DNA of 31,616 nucleotides from CAKOSP01 sp964369625 (GCA_964369625.1 CAYJFC010000014.1:1-31616), one strand, 5' to 3'. Counted from the stretch's first letter, positions 6,602 through 15,096 are shown. Program-made: numbers and translations. Notes: generated by a model not told the origin, from the letters alone.

Positions 6602-7120
6602 CTAAAAAAATATATTAGTAAGTATTACAGCAAGTGTAATACCTATAAAATCAGCAAATAATCCTACTTTAAGTGCATATCTTGTTTTTATTATTTTAAC
6701 ACTACTAAAATATAATGCCAAAACATATATAGTTGTATCAGTGCATCCTTGCATTATTGAAGATAGATAACCTATAAAAGAATCTGGTCCATATTTTATA
6801 AATATATCGTTCATAATAGTTAGTGTTGCAGTACCTGATATTGGTCTTAATATTACCATTGGCATAACTTCATAGGGCATATTAAATTTATTAAATAATG
6901 GCATTATATTTCCAATTAAATATTCTAAAAAATTACTATCTAAAAATATATTTATAGCAAAAATCATACCTATAATTGCAGGAAATATTTTAAATACCAT
7001 ATGTAGACCTTCTTTAGCACCTACTAAAAAAGATTCATAAATATCTACCTTTTTCTTTATTCCGTATAAAATAATAATTACTATAAATATTGGTATAACC
7101 ATTTTAGATATATTATTCAT
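6602..7120 (-). CDS. spmB: Spore maturation protein B (SpmB)
   Basis: A 172-aa integral membrane protein with a nucleoside-recognition (Gate) domain. There are about four to five membrane segments: 8-21, 42-61, about 80-105, about 115-140 and 150-170. The conserved region RPISGTATLTIMNDIFIKYGPDSFIGYLSSIMQGCTDTT fits SpmB in order and spacing. With SpmA it is required for spore-core dehydration in Bacillus; homologs also occur in bacteria not known to sporulate. The start codon overlaps the end of spmA by 8 bp, so translation is probably coupled. Same order dacF/dacB-spmA-spmB-rluB as in B. subtilis. Confidence 0.93.
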   Translation of the reverse strand: MNNISKMVIPIFIVIIILYGIKKKVDIYESFLVGAKEGLHMVFKIFPAIIGMIFAINIFLDSNFLEYLIGNIMPLFNKFNMPYEVMPMVILRPISGTATLTIMNDIFIKYGPDSFIGYLSSIMQGCTDTTIYVLALYFSSVKIIKTRYALKVGLFADFIGITLAVILTNIFF

Positions 7121-7697
7121 TATTATTTTTTCTCCTTATAAAATAATCAAGTAATAAACCACATATATTTGATATAAATGTTGCTATTATAGCAGGCAAT
7201 ACTATACCTGTTGGATCCACGCTGCCAGCTGCAGCCCTTAAAGCAATAACTGTAGTAGGTATTATTGTTACACCCCCGGTATTAAGAACTAGAAATGTTA
7301 TCATAGATGATGATGCTATTTTTTTATTATTATTTATTTTTTGTAATTCTTCCATTGCTTTTAAACCAAATGGAGTTGCTGCACTTCCAAGCCCAAGCAT
7401 ATTAGCAGCTACATTACTTGATATATATCCAAGCGCTTTATTATCTTTAGGTACTTTAGGAAACAAAATTTTTAAAACTGGTCTAAAAAAAGCAGATATT
7501 TTAATTAAAAAACCACTATCTTCTGCTATTTTCATTAACCCAGTCCATATTACAATAAGAGGCAGAATAGATATTATTAAATCAATTGCATCATTACCGT
7601 TAGTTAAAATACTATTATTTAGATTCTCTAAATTACCAGTTATAATACTATAAAATATTCCTATTAATATTAAAATAGCCCAAATAAACCCTACCAT
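7113..7697 (-). CDS. spmA: Spore maturation protein A (SpmA)
   Basis: A 194-aa membrane protein, the other half of the SpmA/SpmB pair. The family signature SSNVAANMLGLGSAATPFG lies near residues 93-111, followed by the LNTGGVTIIPTTVIALRAAAGS region. Membrane segments occur at about 2-19, 38-55, 130-150 and 165-187. It overlaps dacF upstream by 7 bp and spmB downstream by 8 bp, so the three proteins are made from one message with coupled translation. A role in spore-core dehydration is known for Bacillus; whether this organism sporulates cannot be told from the window. Confidence 0.93.
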   Translation of the reverse strand: MVGFIWAILILIGIFYSIITGNLENLNNSILTNGNDAIDLIISILPLIVIWTGLMKIAEDSGFLIKISAFFRPVLKILFPKVPKDNKALGYISSNVAANMLGLGSAATPFGLKAMEELQKINNNKKIASSSMITFLVLNTGGVTIIPTTVIALRAAAGSVDPTGIVLPAIIATFISNICGLLLDYFIRRKNNNE

Positions 7698-8734
7698 GAT
7701 TTAAACCACCCTATTAACTTATCCCACCAAGATTTTTTTTCAGTATCTTCTGCTACATAAATATCATCTTCGTATAGTAAATAATCTCCTAAATAAACTT
7801 TGACATTTCCTGCTACTATACCACTATATTCATCAAACAATTCATATTTAACCTCTAAACCATGCAATTCATCTTCTGTAACTAATGCATAATAATCATT
7901 TTTTATATACATATTGTTTTCTAAACTTGTTACATCTTTATCTAAAACTTTAACTGCATCATAATTATTAAATATTTCATTATGCAAAGCTTTATGATTT
8001 TCAAAATCATTTCCATCATTTAAAGTTACTACTATTAGCTCTATATTATCTTTATATGAAGTTGTTACTAATGTTCTATTAGCTTTCATTGTATATCCAG
8101 TTTTGCCACCTGTTATATAATCTTCAGTATGTAAAATTCTATTTTTATTTGTCCAACTATATGTTTTAACATCACTTTTAACAGTTATTTCTTTTGTTCC
8201 ACTTATCCTTTTAAAAGTATCATTATTCATAGCATATTTGGTTATTATAGCCATATCATATGCTGTAGATATATTTTCTTTACCATCCATTTCTAAACCA
8301 TGGTTATTATGAAATATTGTATTTTCTAAATTTAATTCTTCTACTTTTTCATTCATTAATTCAACAAATTTTTCCATTGATCCTGCAACTTCCTGTGCTA
8401 AAACAATTGCTGCATCATTTCCTGACCTTAACATTAATCCATATAATAAATTTTCAATAGATATTTTTTCACCTACTTCGATGTATATTGCACTTCCAAA
8501 TGCTTTTAAAACATCTTCTGAAACAGTTATTTCACTTTTTAAATCATGAACATTTTCAATTACAATAATAGCAGTCATTATCTTAGTAATACTTGCTATT
8601 AAACTTTCTTCATTATAATTGTTTCCTTTTAAAACTCTTCCACTATTTTGATCCATTACAATATAACTATCTGCACTAATGCTTGCAACATTTATTGGTA
8701 TTATTAATAATAATATAAACAATATTTTTTTCAT
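7691..8734 (-). CDS. dacF: D-alanyl-D-alanine carboxypeptidase (DacF/PBP5 family)
   Basis: A 347-aa secreted, membrane-bound serine peptidase. Residues 1-20 form a Sec signal peptide. The three active-site motifs are S48-ITK51 (nucleophile Ser48), S104-G-N106 and K211-T-G213. It removes the terminal D-Ala from peptidoglycan stem peptides outside the cell. After about residue 240 there is a small beta domain, and the end WWDKLIGWFKSW is an amphipathic Trp-rich helix, as in other PBP5-type enzymes that attach to the membrane face. It heads the dacF-spmA-spmB operon; the spore-linked paralogs DacB and DacF are the expected relatives. Start ATG 8734 has AGGAGA upstream, and a TATAAT lies about 13 bp further up. 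The stop is TAG, overlapping the spmA start region. Confidence 0.93.
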   Translation of the reverse strand: MKKILFILLLIIPINVASISADSYIVMDQNSGRVLKGNNYNEESLIASITKIMTAIIVIENVHDLKSEITVSEDVLKAFGSAIYIEVGEKISIENLLYGLMLRSGNDAAIVLAQEVAGSMEKFVELMNEKVEELNLENTIFHNNHGLEMDGKENISTAYDMAIITKYAMNNDTFKRISGTKEITVKSDVKTYSWTNKNRILHTEDYITGGKTGYTMKANRTLVTTSYKDNIELIVVTLNDGNDFENHKALHNEIFNNYDAVKVLDKDVTSLENNMYIKNDYYALVTEDELHGLEVKYELFDEYSGIVAGNVKVYLGDYLLYEDDIYVAEDTEKKSWWDKLIGWFKSW

Positions 8735-8763
8735 ACAATCTCCTAAAAAATTATATGATAAAG

Positions 8764-8802
8764 CAAAAAAAAAAGAATTTTAATATCTAATTTAAATTCT
8801 TT
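8764..8802 (-). terminator. Terminator of the MFS gene
   Basis: On the minus strand AAAGAATTT (802-794) pairs with AAATTCTTT (780-772), loop of about 13 nt, followed by a run of about ten T. The first arm lies in the last codons of the MFS gene. Confidence 0.75.
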
Positions 8803-9950
8803 TTCAAATATTTATCCATTATAATAATAGTAATTCCAGTTACAAATGCTAAAATCAAATATGTATTATTTATTCCCAAGTTATCTAATATAAATCCTAT
8901 TAAGATACCAAATGTTCCACCTATTAAGGTCATAGATAAACTTAAATATGATAATATTGTTGCTCTTTTTTCAGATGGAGCTGCTTTATTTACATATTTA
9001 TTAAATATCGTTGAAGACATACCTCTATAGACTTGCTGAATAAATATACCTAATATACCTATTGGAATTGTTATAAAACCAATTAGTAAAAAAGATATTA
9101 GTAAAATAATTCCTAAACTTATAAGTGAATAAGATTTAGTTTTTTTTATAAATTTATTAGCATTTCTTGATGATATTATAGCCACTATATTAAAAAGTGC
9201 AAATAAAATACCAAAATAATTTTCACTAATATTAACTGATAATAAATATGGTGCATATGTATGAATTAAAGATATATATGTCATATTTATAAGTGAAGCA
9301 TAAATAATTATTGTTCTTATTTTTTTATGTTTGAAAATATATATACCAGCACTTTTTATTTGCATAAAATATGATACTTTTTCACTATTTTTATTTTTGA
9401 TTTCTATTTCTTTAAAAGTTAAAAATAATAAAAATCCAGCAAATACAATTACACCTGATATTAAAAATGGAAATGCAGGGTTAATTACATATAGTGCTGC
9501 TGCTACTAAAGAACCTATTAATTGTGATAAAAAACTATATTGTGATGCTTTTCCTTTTAATGTAGCATATTCTTTTTCTTTATCGTTTATTTTTAAAGTA
9601 TCATAAAACAGTGCTTCATCTGCCCCACTAATAAGTGTTGCTCCAATAGCTAGTAAAGTTTCAATAATTAAATAATAAATAAAATTACTTCCCAGTGGAT
9701 AAAAACAAATACCTATTGAAGTTATTAATAGTCCAAGTAATACACTTTTTTTATGACCAAATTTATCTGCGAAAGCTCCGGTTGGTACTTCAAAAAAAGC
9801 AACTGCTATTTTATAATAACTTGCTATTATAAATATCTGTGTAAATGATAAATCATTTGCTAAATAAAACAAAGTTATTATAGGTCCAATCCATAATGCA
9901 CTCTTACAAAATAAATAATATTTATAATATTTAATCAGATTATTATCCAT
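8787..9950 (-). CDS. MFS transporter, probable multidrug exporter
   Basis: A 387-aa integral membrane protein with about 12 transmembrane segments. The loop between segments 2 and 3 holds GAFADKFGHKKSVLLG, the A-motif of the major facilitator superfamily (G-x3-D-x2-G-[RH]-[RK]). The first half has the VPTGAFAD pattern of small-drug exporters. Substrate is unknown; drug or toxic-metabolite efflux is the usual role for this subgroup. A strong SD (AAAGGAGGA) precedes the ATG at 9950. It is a single-gene unit with its own promoter, a 144-nt structured leader and a terminator; the leader suggests induction by a translation inhibitor (see the leader entries). The drug role is inference from family plus leader. 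Confidence 0.85.
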   Translation of the reverse strand: MDNNLIKYYKYYLFCKSALWIGPIITLFYLANDLSFTQIFIIASYYKIAVAFFEVPTGAFADKFGHKKSVLLGLLITSIGICFYPLGSNFIYYLIIETLLAIGATLISGADEALFYDTLKINDKEKEYATLKGKASQYSFLSQLIGSLVAAALYVINPAFPFLISGVIVFAGFLLFLTFKEIEIKNKNSEKVSYFMQIKSAGIYIFKHKKIRTIIIYASLINMTYISLIHTYAPYLLSVNISENYFGILFALFNIVAIISSRNANKFIKKTKSYSLISLGIILLISFLLIGFITIPIGILGIFIQQVYRGMSSTIFNKYVNKAAPSEKRATILSYLSLSMTLIGGTFGILIGFILDNLGINNTYLILAFVTGITIIIMDKYLKKNLN

Positions 9951-9951
9951 A

Positions 9952-10054
9952 ATTATTCCTCCTTTCCTGTATATAGATTTTTATACAAAAAGAAAAAGTA
10001 CAAAATCACATTATACATTTGTGACTCCGTACTTTAATGACGTGTAGGAATAAT
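9952..10054 (-). promoter_or_regulatory. SD-sequestering pair in the MFS leader
   Basis: In the leader, ATTATTCCT (10054-10046) is perfectly complementary to AGGAATAAT (9960-9952), which covers part of the MFS Shine-Dalgarno and the bases up to the start codon. The 9-bp pairing would enclose the terminator hairpin and could block translation. A second local hairpin, GAGATA (10086-10081) with TATCTC (10062-10057), surrounds the mini-ORF. Confidence 0.5.
9987..10035 (-). terminator. Intrinsic terminator inside the MFS leader (attenuator)
   Basis: On the minus strand, AAAGTAC (10035-10029) pairs with GTACTTT (10001-9995). An inner helix joins GTCACA-type sequence (TCACA, 10024-10020) and TGTGA (10010-10006). 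A U-rich run, TTTTTCTTTTT, follows. It lies 60-100 nt after the predicted transcript start and before the MFS gene, so it can stop transcription before the coding region. Confidence 0.75.
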
Positions 10055-10073
10055 CCCGAGATAGCTAGTAAAT

Positions 10074-10079
10074 TTACAT
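10074..10079 (-). other. Start-stop mini-ORF (ATGTAA) in the MFS leader
   Basis: GAGGAG (10089-10084), four bases, then ATG TAA on the minus strand, about 15 nt into the predicted transcript. It encodes only the start codon. A ribosome placed here would melt the flanking GAGATA/TATCTC hairpin. Spacing of 4 nt is short for an SD but acceptable. Confidence 0.5.
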
Positions 10080-10100
10080 ATATCTCCTCACTTGTGATAA

Positions 10101-10129
10101 ATTATACCTTATAATTTATTTTAAGTCAA
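10101..10129 (-). promoter_or_regulatory. Promoter of the MFS gene
   Basis: -35 TTGACT (10124-10129), 17-bp spacer, -10 TATAAT (10101-10106) on the minus strand. The -35 overlaps the last codons of the Nudix-HAM1 gene. The predicted start is at about 10094, giving a leader of about 144 nt. Confidence 0.8.
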
Positions 10130-11203
10130 TTTATTTATTAAATATTTTGCTAATTCAGTGTATGCCGTATTATTCCAATATAAATATCTTTCTTCATCTG
10201 GATAGTTACCTAATGTTTTATTAGAATTTTCTGGAATAAAAATATAATCCCAACTCCAACCATATTTTCCTGATTTTTTTGTAGCAATTTTTCCTTTGGT
10301 TATTGATTTAAATACAATAGGATTTTTCCCATACTCACAGTATGCATATGCCTCTATAAACTCAGCATTTCTATTTTCAATACCTTCTAATAACTTTAAT
10401 ATACCATCTTCACCTAGTTTTTCATCTACATAATGGGTATATGGACCAGGAAAACCATTTAATGATTCAATAAATAACCCTGTATCATTTTTTAAAACAT
10501 TACATTTCAGCAAATCACTTGCTTCTTTTGCAGATTTACAAGTTACTTCTTCAACAGTATCAGCTTGCACCTCTGTTGTATCCATTTTTATATGATTTAC
10601 AGTTATACCAAGCGGTTGTAATACTTTTTGAGCACTCATAATTTTAGACCAGTTTCCTGTTACATATGTAATCATATATTTATTAATAAACTCTTCTAAA
10701 ATATATTTATCTCTGGTAACTATAAATTTCACATGATATAAATTTTCATATTTACTTGCTTTAAGTTTATTAATGCATGTATCTATCTTTTCTAACGCTT
10801 TTATAGGGTTTAGAAATAAAAACTCGCCACCTTCATCTTTTTCTTTAGTAGTAAGATGTAAAACTTTAGTATCTTTAATAACTGTTGCTATATAGACATG
10901 TGATATTTGTTTAAAGTTATCGTCGCTTCTATATTCTTCGGTAATCCCCATATATTTAATAATCTTAACTTCTAAACCAGTTTCTTCCAGTACTTCTCTT
11001 AAAAAAGCATCTTCAATAGTTTCGTTTTCATCTACTCCTCCACCAGGTAACTTATATTCATTTTTATTTTTCTTATGAAATATAGCTATTTCTCCTTTAT
11101 CATTTATTACTATACCTCTAGCACCTATTCTTACTTTAGGATTTATCATAATTTGATTTTCAGAATCGAAATTTTCATTTGTAATAGTTTTTATTAAATT
11201 CAT
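10121..11203 (-). CDS. Fused Nudix hydrolase and HAM1-type NTP pyrophosphatase
   Basis: A 360-aa two-domain protein. Residues about 20-150 form a Nudix domain with an intact Nudix box at 55-77 (G-x5-E61-x7-R69-E70-x2-E73-E74-x-G76-L), which binds Mg2+ and hydrolyses nucleoside diphosphate derivatives. Residues about 176-358 form a HAM1/RdgB-like domain: T182-G-N-x2-K187 (triphosphate grip), DTGLFIESLNGFPGPYT at 240-256 (catalytic Asp region), and GWSWDYIFIPE at 315-325 in place of the usual GFGYDPIF. RdgB-type enzymes remove dITP and XTP. The two domains would make one house-cleaning enzyme for damaged nucleotides. It is divergent from the polymerase gene and has its own extended -10. Both domains look intact; substrates are inferred. 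Confidence 0.88.
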   Translation of the reverse strand: MNLIKTITNENFDSENQIMINPKVRIGARGIVINDKGEIAIFHKKNKNEYKLPGGGVDENETIEDAFLREVLEETGLEVKIIKYMGITEEYRSDDNFKQISHVYIATVIKDTKVLHLTTKEKDEGGEFLFLNPIKALEKIDTCINKLKASKYENLYHVKFIVTRDKYILEEFINKYMITYVTGNWSKIMSAQKVLQPLGITVNHIKMDTTEVQADTVEEVTCKSAKEASDLLKCNVLKNDTGLFIESLNGFPGPYTHYVDEKLGEDGILKLLEGIENRNAEFIEAYAYCEYGKNPIVFKSITKGKIATKKSGKYGWSWDYIFIPENSNKTLGNYPDEERYLYWNNTAYTELAKYLINKLT

Positions 11204-11220
11204 AGTATCTCCTTAAAAAA

Positions 11221-11229
11221 ATTATATCA
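11221..11229 (-). promoter_or_regulatory. Extended -10 of the Nudix-HAM1 gene
   Basis: TGATATAAT on the minus strand, just upstream of AAGGAGA and the ATG at 11203. No good -35 is visible. Confidence 0.55.
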
Positions 11230-11256
11230 CATTATATTTATAAGAACATTTTATTT

Positions 11257-11265
11257 TGATATAAT
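11257..11265 (+). promoter_or_regulatory. Extended -10 of the polymerase gene
   Basis: TGATATAAT (11257-11265), followed by AAAGGAG and ATG at 11284; the leader is about 12 nt. It mirrors the divergent extended -10 of the Nudix-HAM1 gene. No convincing LexA box. Confidence 0.6.
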
Positions 11266-11283
11266 ATTTACAAAGGAGCCATT

Positions 11284-12486
11284 ATGGAAGATAGAAATAT
11301 ATTGTGTATTGATTTAAAAAGTTTTTTTGCATCAGTTGAATGTGTTTTAAGAGGATTAGATCCTTATAAACATTCACTAGTAGTGGCAAATCCGCATCAA
11401 GGAAATGGCGCTATTACTCTTGCTATTACACCCCATTTAAAAAATCAAGGTATTAAATCAAGATCTAGGTTATATGAAATACCTAACCATATTAAATATC
11501 AAATAGTGCCACCTAGATCAAAAGTATACCGTGAATATAGTAAAAAAGTTGTTGACGTATATTTAAATTACATTTCTAGTGATGATTTAGTAATATATTC
11601 CATTGATGAATGTTTTTTAGATGTAACTAATTATCTCAAATTATATAAGAAAACTGATGAAGAAATTGCGCAAGATATTTTAAAAAAAATACATCACAAG
11701 ACAGGATTAACTGCTACTTGTGGTATTGGGCCTAATATATTTATGGCTAAAGTTGCAATGGATACTGAAGCTAAAAAAAATGAATCTGGAATAGCAAAAT
11801 GGTCAAAAAATAGTTTAGAAAAACATTTATGGCCTATAAAACCATTATCTAAAATATGGGGCATTGGTCCTAAAATGGAAAAAAAACTTAATAATTTAGG
11901 TATATACTCTGTTAATGATTTAGTAAAACATGATAAAAATATTTTGATAAATAAATTTGGAGATTCTATTAATGAACTCTTAAACGATTTAAATGGTATT
12001 AACAATAGATCTATTCAAAGTATGAATAAAGCTCCTAAAGATAAAAGTTATTCTATATCATCATCTTTTTTATCAGATTTAAATTCTGTTCAAACAGATT
12101 CTACTATTAATAATATTGCTGATTCTTTAGCAGAAAAACTTCTTAAAAATAACAAAGAAGCTAGTACTATTAATTTTAAAATAACATTTTCCAAAGATTA
12201 CGGGGGATTTATAAACAAATCTATAAATTACCCTAAAGGAACATCTTCAGCAAAAGACATATATAATTTTTGTTGGAAAATATATGAAGACTATTATGAA
12301 AATGAACCCATAAGAAAAGTTGAAGTACACTTATTTGGCATTAAGGATAAGCTTGGTAAACAACTTAATTTATTTGATAACAACAATTTTGAAGAAGATA
12401 AAATAACAAGTACAATTTTAGATATTAAAAATAAATATGGAACAGAAATTATAACTAAAGCTATAAATATTTCTAAAGAAAAATAA
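11284..12486 (+). CDS. Y-family DNA polymerase (UvrX/YqjW-like)
   Basis: A 400-aa translesion polymerase of the ImpB/MucB/SamB group. The catalytic acidic residues are Asp10 in CIDLKSFFASVE and Asp108-Glu109 in YSIDECFLDVT. The PolY finger/thumb and helix-hairpin-helix (WGIGPKMEKKLNNLGI, about 190-205) follow, then the little-finger domain. Near the C-terminus QLNLF at 358-362 is a textbook beta-clamp binding peptide. The family, represented in Bacillus by UvrX and YqjW (PolY2), copies damaged DNA with low fidelity. A good SD (AAAGGAG) precedes the ATG. It is divergent from the Nudix-HAM1 gene, so two genome-maintenance genes share one control region. It ends at a bidirectional terminator. 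Confidence 0.9.
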   Translation: MEDRNILCIDLKSFFASVECVLRGLDPYKHSLVVANPHQGNGAITLAITPHLKNQGIKSRSRLYEIPNHIKYQIVPPRSKVYREYSKKVVDVYLNYISSDDLVIYSIDECFLDVTNYLKLYKKTDEEIAQDILKKIHHKTGLTATCGIGPNIFMAKVAMDTEAKKNESGIAKWSKNSLEKHLWPIKPLSKIWGIGPKMEKKLNNLGIYSVNDLVKHDKNILINKFGDSINELLNDLNGINNRSIQSMNKAPKDKSYSISSSFLSDLNSVQTDSTINNIADSLAEKLLKNNKEASTINFKITFSKDYGGFINKSINYPKGTSSAKDIYNFCWKIYEDYYENEPIRKVEVHLFGIKDKLGKQLNLFDNNNFEEDKITSTILDIKNKYGTEIITKAINISKEK

Positions 12487-12512
12487 AAAATCAGTAATAA
12501 CTGATTTTTTTT
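12485..12512. terminator. Bidirectional terminator after the polymerase gene
   Basis: Stem TCAGT (491-495), loop AATA, stem ACTGA (500-504), extended by an A-run and a T-run. It serves the polymerase on the plus strand and the membrane protein gene on the minus strand. Confidence 0.85.
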
Positions 12513-13659
12513 ATGCTGCTACTGTAGATACTGAAAAACCTTTATTTTCATAATAACTTTTAATTGAAGAATATGTGTCTGGAAAATCATTTTCATATTC
12601 TAAATCTAAAGTTTCTTTAGTAAGAGGCACTGTTAATAATAACATTTGATTTTCTTCATCAAATTCTATATTTCCTGTTTTATCTTCAAAAGTATCAGAA
12701 TCACTATATTCTTCCATTACAGTTGCAAATTCTGAAGCATCGCTAAATGTATATTCATAAACTCTATATGAAAAACCTACATATTTATTGCTATCACCAA
12801 TTCCAAAATAATCTTTCATAACTAATGATGCATTATACGAATCTACACTACTTTCATTAGATACTGCTTCTAAATAAGCAATTATATCTGATTCTAAAAT
12901 AACTAATTGACCAGTTATAGTACTAGTTAAACCATTTTCATCAGTAACAATTATTTCTATTTCAAAAGGTCCACCTTTTTCTTTAACTAATTCATTAACT
13001 TCATCAGGTGAAACAAATTCATAAGTACAATTTTCTTTAGAACAACTATCTATAAATTCATCTGCAGTTACTTCTTCATCAATTTGCTTATATACATTTT
13101 TAAGAGTAACTTCTATTGGAGATTCATCTACAACATTAACCATTCCTTTATATGTATTTTCATTACATGTAATAGTGTATTCATACTCTCCTGCTACAGA
13201 AGTATCAACATCTTTAGTGCTAAGCGCACAAGTGTTAGATGCAATACCTTTAAAAGTAGCATACTCATTTATATCACTTGATAACTCCTCACCCATTACA
13301 TGGTTTATAGTTTTTGTAGTAACACTACTACTAGAATTACCCATATTTAAATAGTAATAAACACCATAAGCAACACCACCCATTAATATTAAAATTAATA
13401 AAACAAATAGCACTTTTTTTGCGCCACCTTTTTTCTTAGGTTTTTCTGGTGGAATAGTTCCTATATTTTCATTTTTCAAAGGCATTTCAACATTTAAAGG
13501 ATCTAGTAAATTATTACTATCTAAACTTTCAATACTTTCTACTGGCTGAGTCAAAGGATCGAGTCCATTATTTACCGGTGGATTTAGAGGATCTACTGTC
13601 GGATCTATCGGTGCAGGATCAAACCCTACATTATTATTTGGAAATTGTCCATTATTCAC
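12511..13659 (-). CDS. Single-pass membrane protein with Pro/Asn-rich N-terminus
   Basis: A 382-aa protein I cannot name. Residues 1-70 are a cytoplasmic Asn/Pro/Asp-rich stretch with repeated DP-L/T motifs. A Lys-rich patch (KPKKKGGAKK) leads into one membrane helix at about 83-105. Outside the membrane, about 110-255 contains two beta-rich segments with Ig-like/bacterial-adhesin-type spacing, one holding a close Cys pair (DSCSKENCTY). A mixed domain (about 258-380) forms the C-terminus. The start is GTG 13659, with GGGG ten bases upstream; no in-frame ATG is near. Orientation follows the positive-inside rule. It may be a surface or cell-envelope protein. Confidence 0.75.
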   Translation of the reverse strand: MNNGQFPNNNVGFDPAPIDPTVDPLNPPVNNGLDPLTQPVESIESLDSNNLLDPLNVEMPLKNENIGTIPPEKPKKKGGAKKVLFVLLILILMGGVAYGVYYYLNMGNSSSSVTTKTINHVMGEELSSDINEYATFKGIASNTCALSTKDVDTSVAGEYEYTITCNENTYKGMVNVVDESPIEVTLKNVYKQIDEEVTADEFIDSCSKENCTYEFVSPDEVNELVKEKGGPFEIEIIVTDENGLTSTITGQLVILESDIIAYLEAVSNESSVDSYNASLVMKDYFGIGDSNKYVGFSYRVYEYTFSDASEFATVMEEYSDSDTFEDKTGNIEFDEENQMLLLTVPLTKETLDLEYENDFPDTYSSIKSYYENKGFSVSTVAA

Positions 13660-13701
13660 TTTTAAATTACCCCATTTCTTATTATGTCTTAATTATATAA
13701 T

Positions 13702-13725
13702 AAGAAAAGATACTTTTCAAGTACC
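13702..13725 (-). terminator. Terminator of murD
   Basis: On the minus strand GGTACTT pairs with AAGTATC (one G-U), loop GAA, followed by TTTTCTTATT. It lies six bases after the murD stop. Confidence 0.6.
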
Positions 13726-13730
13726 CTTAA

Positions 13731-15056
13731 TTATTTATTAACTAAATTTTTAAATTCATTGCCTCTTATTTCAAAATTTGGATATTGATCCCATGAAGCA
13801 CTTCCTGGTGATAACAGCACTATTTCATTTTCAAGTAACTCATTATTATTTTTTATATTTTCCACTGCTGATTTTAATGTGTAACATTTTATTACATTTA
13901 TATTTTTAGATACAGCATAATCATAAATTCTATCTGTTAACTCACCAATAGCATATATATACTTAACTTTTGAAATTGATTCGTTTAATTCATTAAAATC
14001 TTGATTTCTTTCCATTCCTCCCAAAATTAAATGAATTGGCTTATTAAATGTATTTAAAGCTGTAATAACACTTGTTGGATTAGTAGCTTTTGAATCATTA
14101 TAATATTTTACATTATTAATTTCATTTACATATTCAATTCTATGTTCAACGCCTTTAAAATTTGATAAATACTTTTTTACAATATCTTTATTTATTCCAA
14201 AATAATTAACAATCATGAGAGAGGCTAATATATTTTCGTAATTATGTTTTCCAACTACTAAAATTGATTCTAAATCTATTACAAGTTCATTATTAATATA
14301 AATTCCTAAATCATCTATATAATTACCTGTTGTGAAATCATTATAGTATTTTACATTACTATTTATGCCATTAACTAAATTATACGAATCTTCATTAGAT
14401 TTATTAACAAATGCTAAATCACTATTACTATGATTATTAAATATTTTCTTTTTAACATTTTTATATGCATCATAGTTTTCATGGAAATCTAAATGTGTCG
14501 GACAAATATTAGTTAATAAACTTATATTTGTTTTAAACTTACTCATATTAAGTAATTGATGGTCTGATATTTCTAATACTAATATAGCATCACTTGTAAT
14601 ACTATCTAAAGTATCACATAAAGGTATACCTATATTACCCCCTAGTATTACATTTTTACCCATTTTTTTTAGAATTTCATAAGTCATAGTTGTTGTTGTT
14701 GTTTTACCATTAGATCCTGTAATTCCAATAATAAAAGTATCTTTAGGTATATAGTTATATGCAAGCTCTATTTCATTTATAACTTCAATATCCATTTCTA
14801 ATGCTTTTTTTACTGCACCATTATTTTGATTTATACCTGGACTTTTAATAAGCATATCTATATCACTAGTTATTAAATTTTCAGGCAATTCTGTAATTAC
14901 AACTGTTACATTTAATTTATCTAGTGTATCTTTACTTTCTTTATTTATTTCTTTTATATCACTAATAATTACGTCATTATCTTTAGACAAAAGTTTTGCA
15001 GCTGATAATCCACTTTTTCCAGCTCCTAAAATTATTATTTTTTTATTTTTAATCAT
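13731..15056 (-). CDS. murD: UDP-N-acetylmuramoyl-L-alanine:D-glutamate ligase
   Basis: A 441-aa Mur ligase. Residues 1-90 are the Rossmann-like UDP-binding domain (IIILGAGKSGLSAAKLL). The central ATPase domain has P-loop GITGSNGKTT at 111-120 (Lys118). The C-terminal domain has the DSKATNPTSVITAL motif at about 316-330 and ends with LLSPGSASWDQYPNFEIRG, the MurD counterpart of LSPACASFD...F..RG. It adds D-glutamate to UDP-MurNAc-L-Ala in the cytoplasm, so this organism makes peptidoglycan. It stands alone here rather than in a dcw cluster. The SD is AAAGGA before the ATG at 15056, and a promoter lies at 15097-15125. Confidence 0.96.
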   Translation of the reverse strand: MIKNKKIIILGAGKSGLSAAKLLSKDNDVIISDIKEINKESKDTLDKLNVTVVITELPENLITSDIDMLIKSPGINQNNGAVKKALEMDIEVINEIELAYNYIPKDTFIIGITGSNGKTTTTTMTYEILKKMGKNVILGGNIGIPLCDTLDSITSDAILVLEISDHQLLNMSKFKTNISLLTNICPTHLDFHENYDAYKNVKKKIFNNHSNSDLAFVNKSNEDSYNLVNGINSNVKYYNDFTTGNYIDDLGIYINNELVIDLESILVVGKHNYENILASLMIVNYFGINKDIVKKYLSNFKGVEHRIEYVNEINNVKYYNDSKATNPTSVITALNTFNKPIHLILGGMERNQDFNELNESISKVKYIYAIGELTDRIYDYAVSKNINVIKCYTLKSAVENIKNNNELLENEIVLLSPGSASWDQYPNFEIRGNEFKNLVNK

Positions 15057-15096
15057 ATATATTTCCTTTCAATATTTATATTAAATATCTAGTAAT

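Noticed and set aside
11221..11283. LexA box controlling the Y-family polymerase
   Set aside because: Only a GAAC half-site (11244-11247) is visible; no matching GTTC at the right spacing.
11694..12005. Minus-strand open frame of 103 codons within the polymerase gene
   Set aside because: Antisense to conserved finger/HhH motifs; no independent signals.
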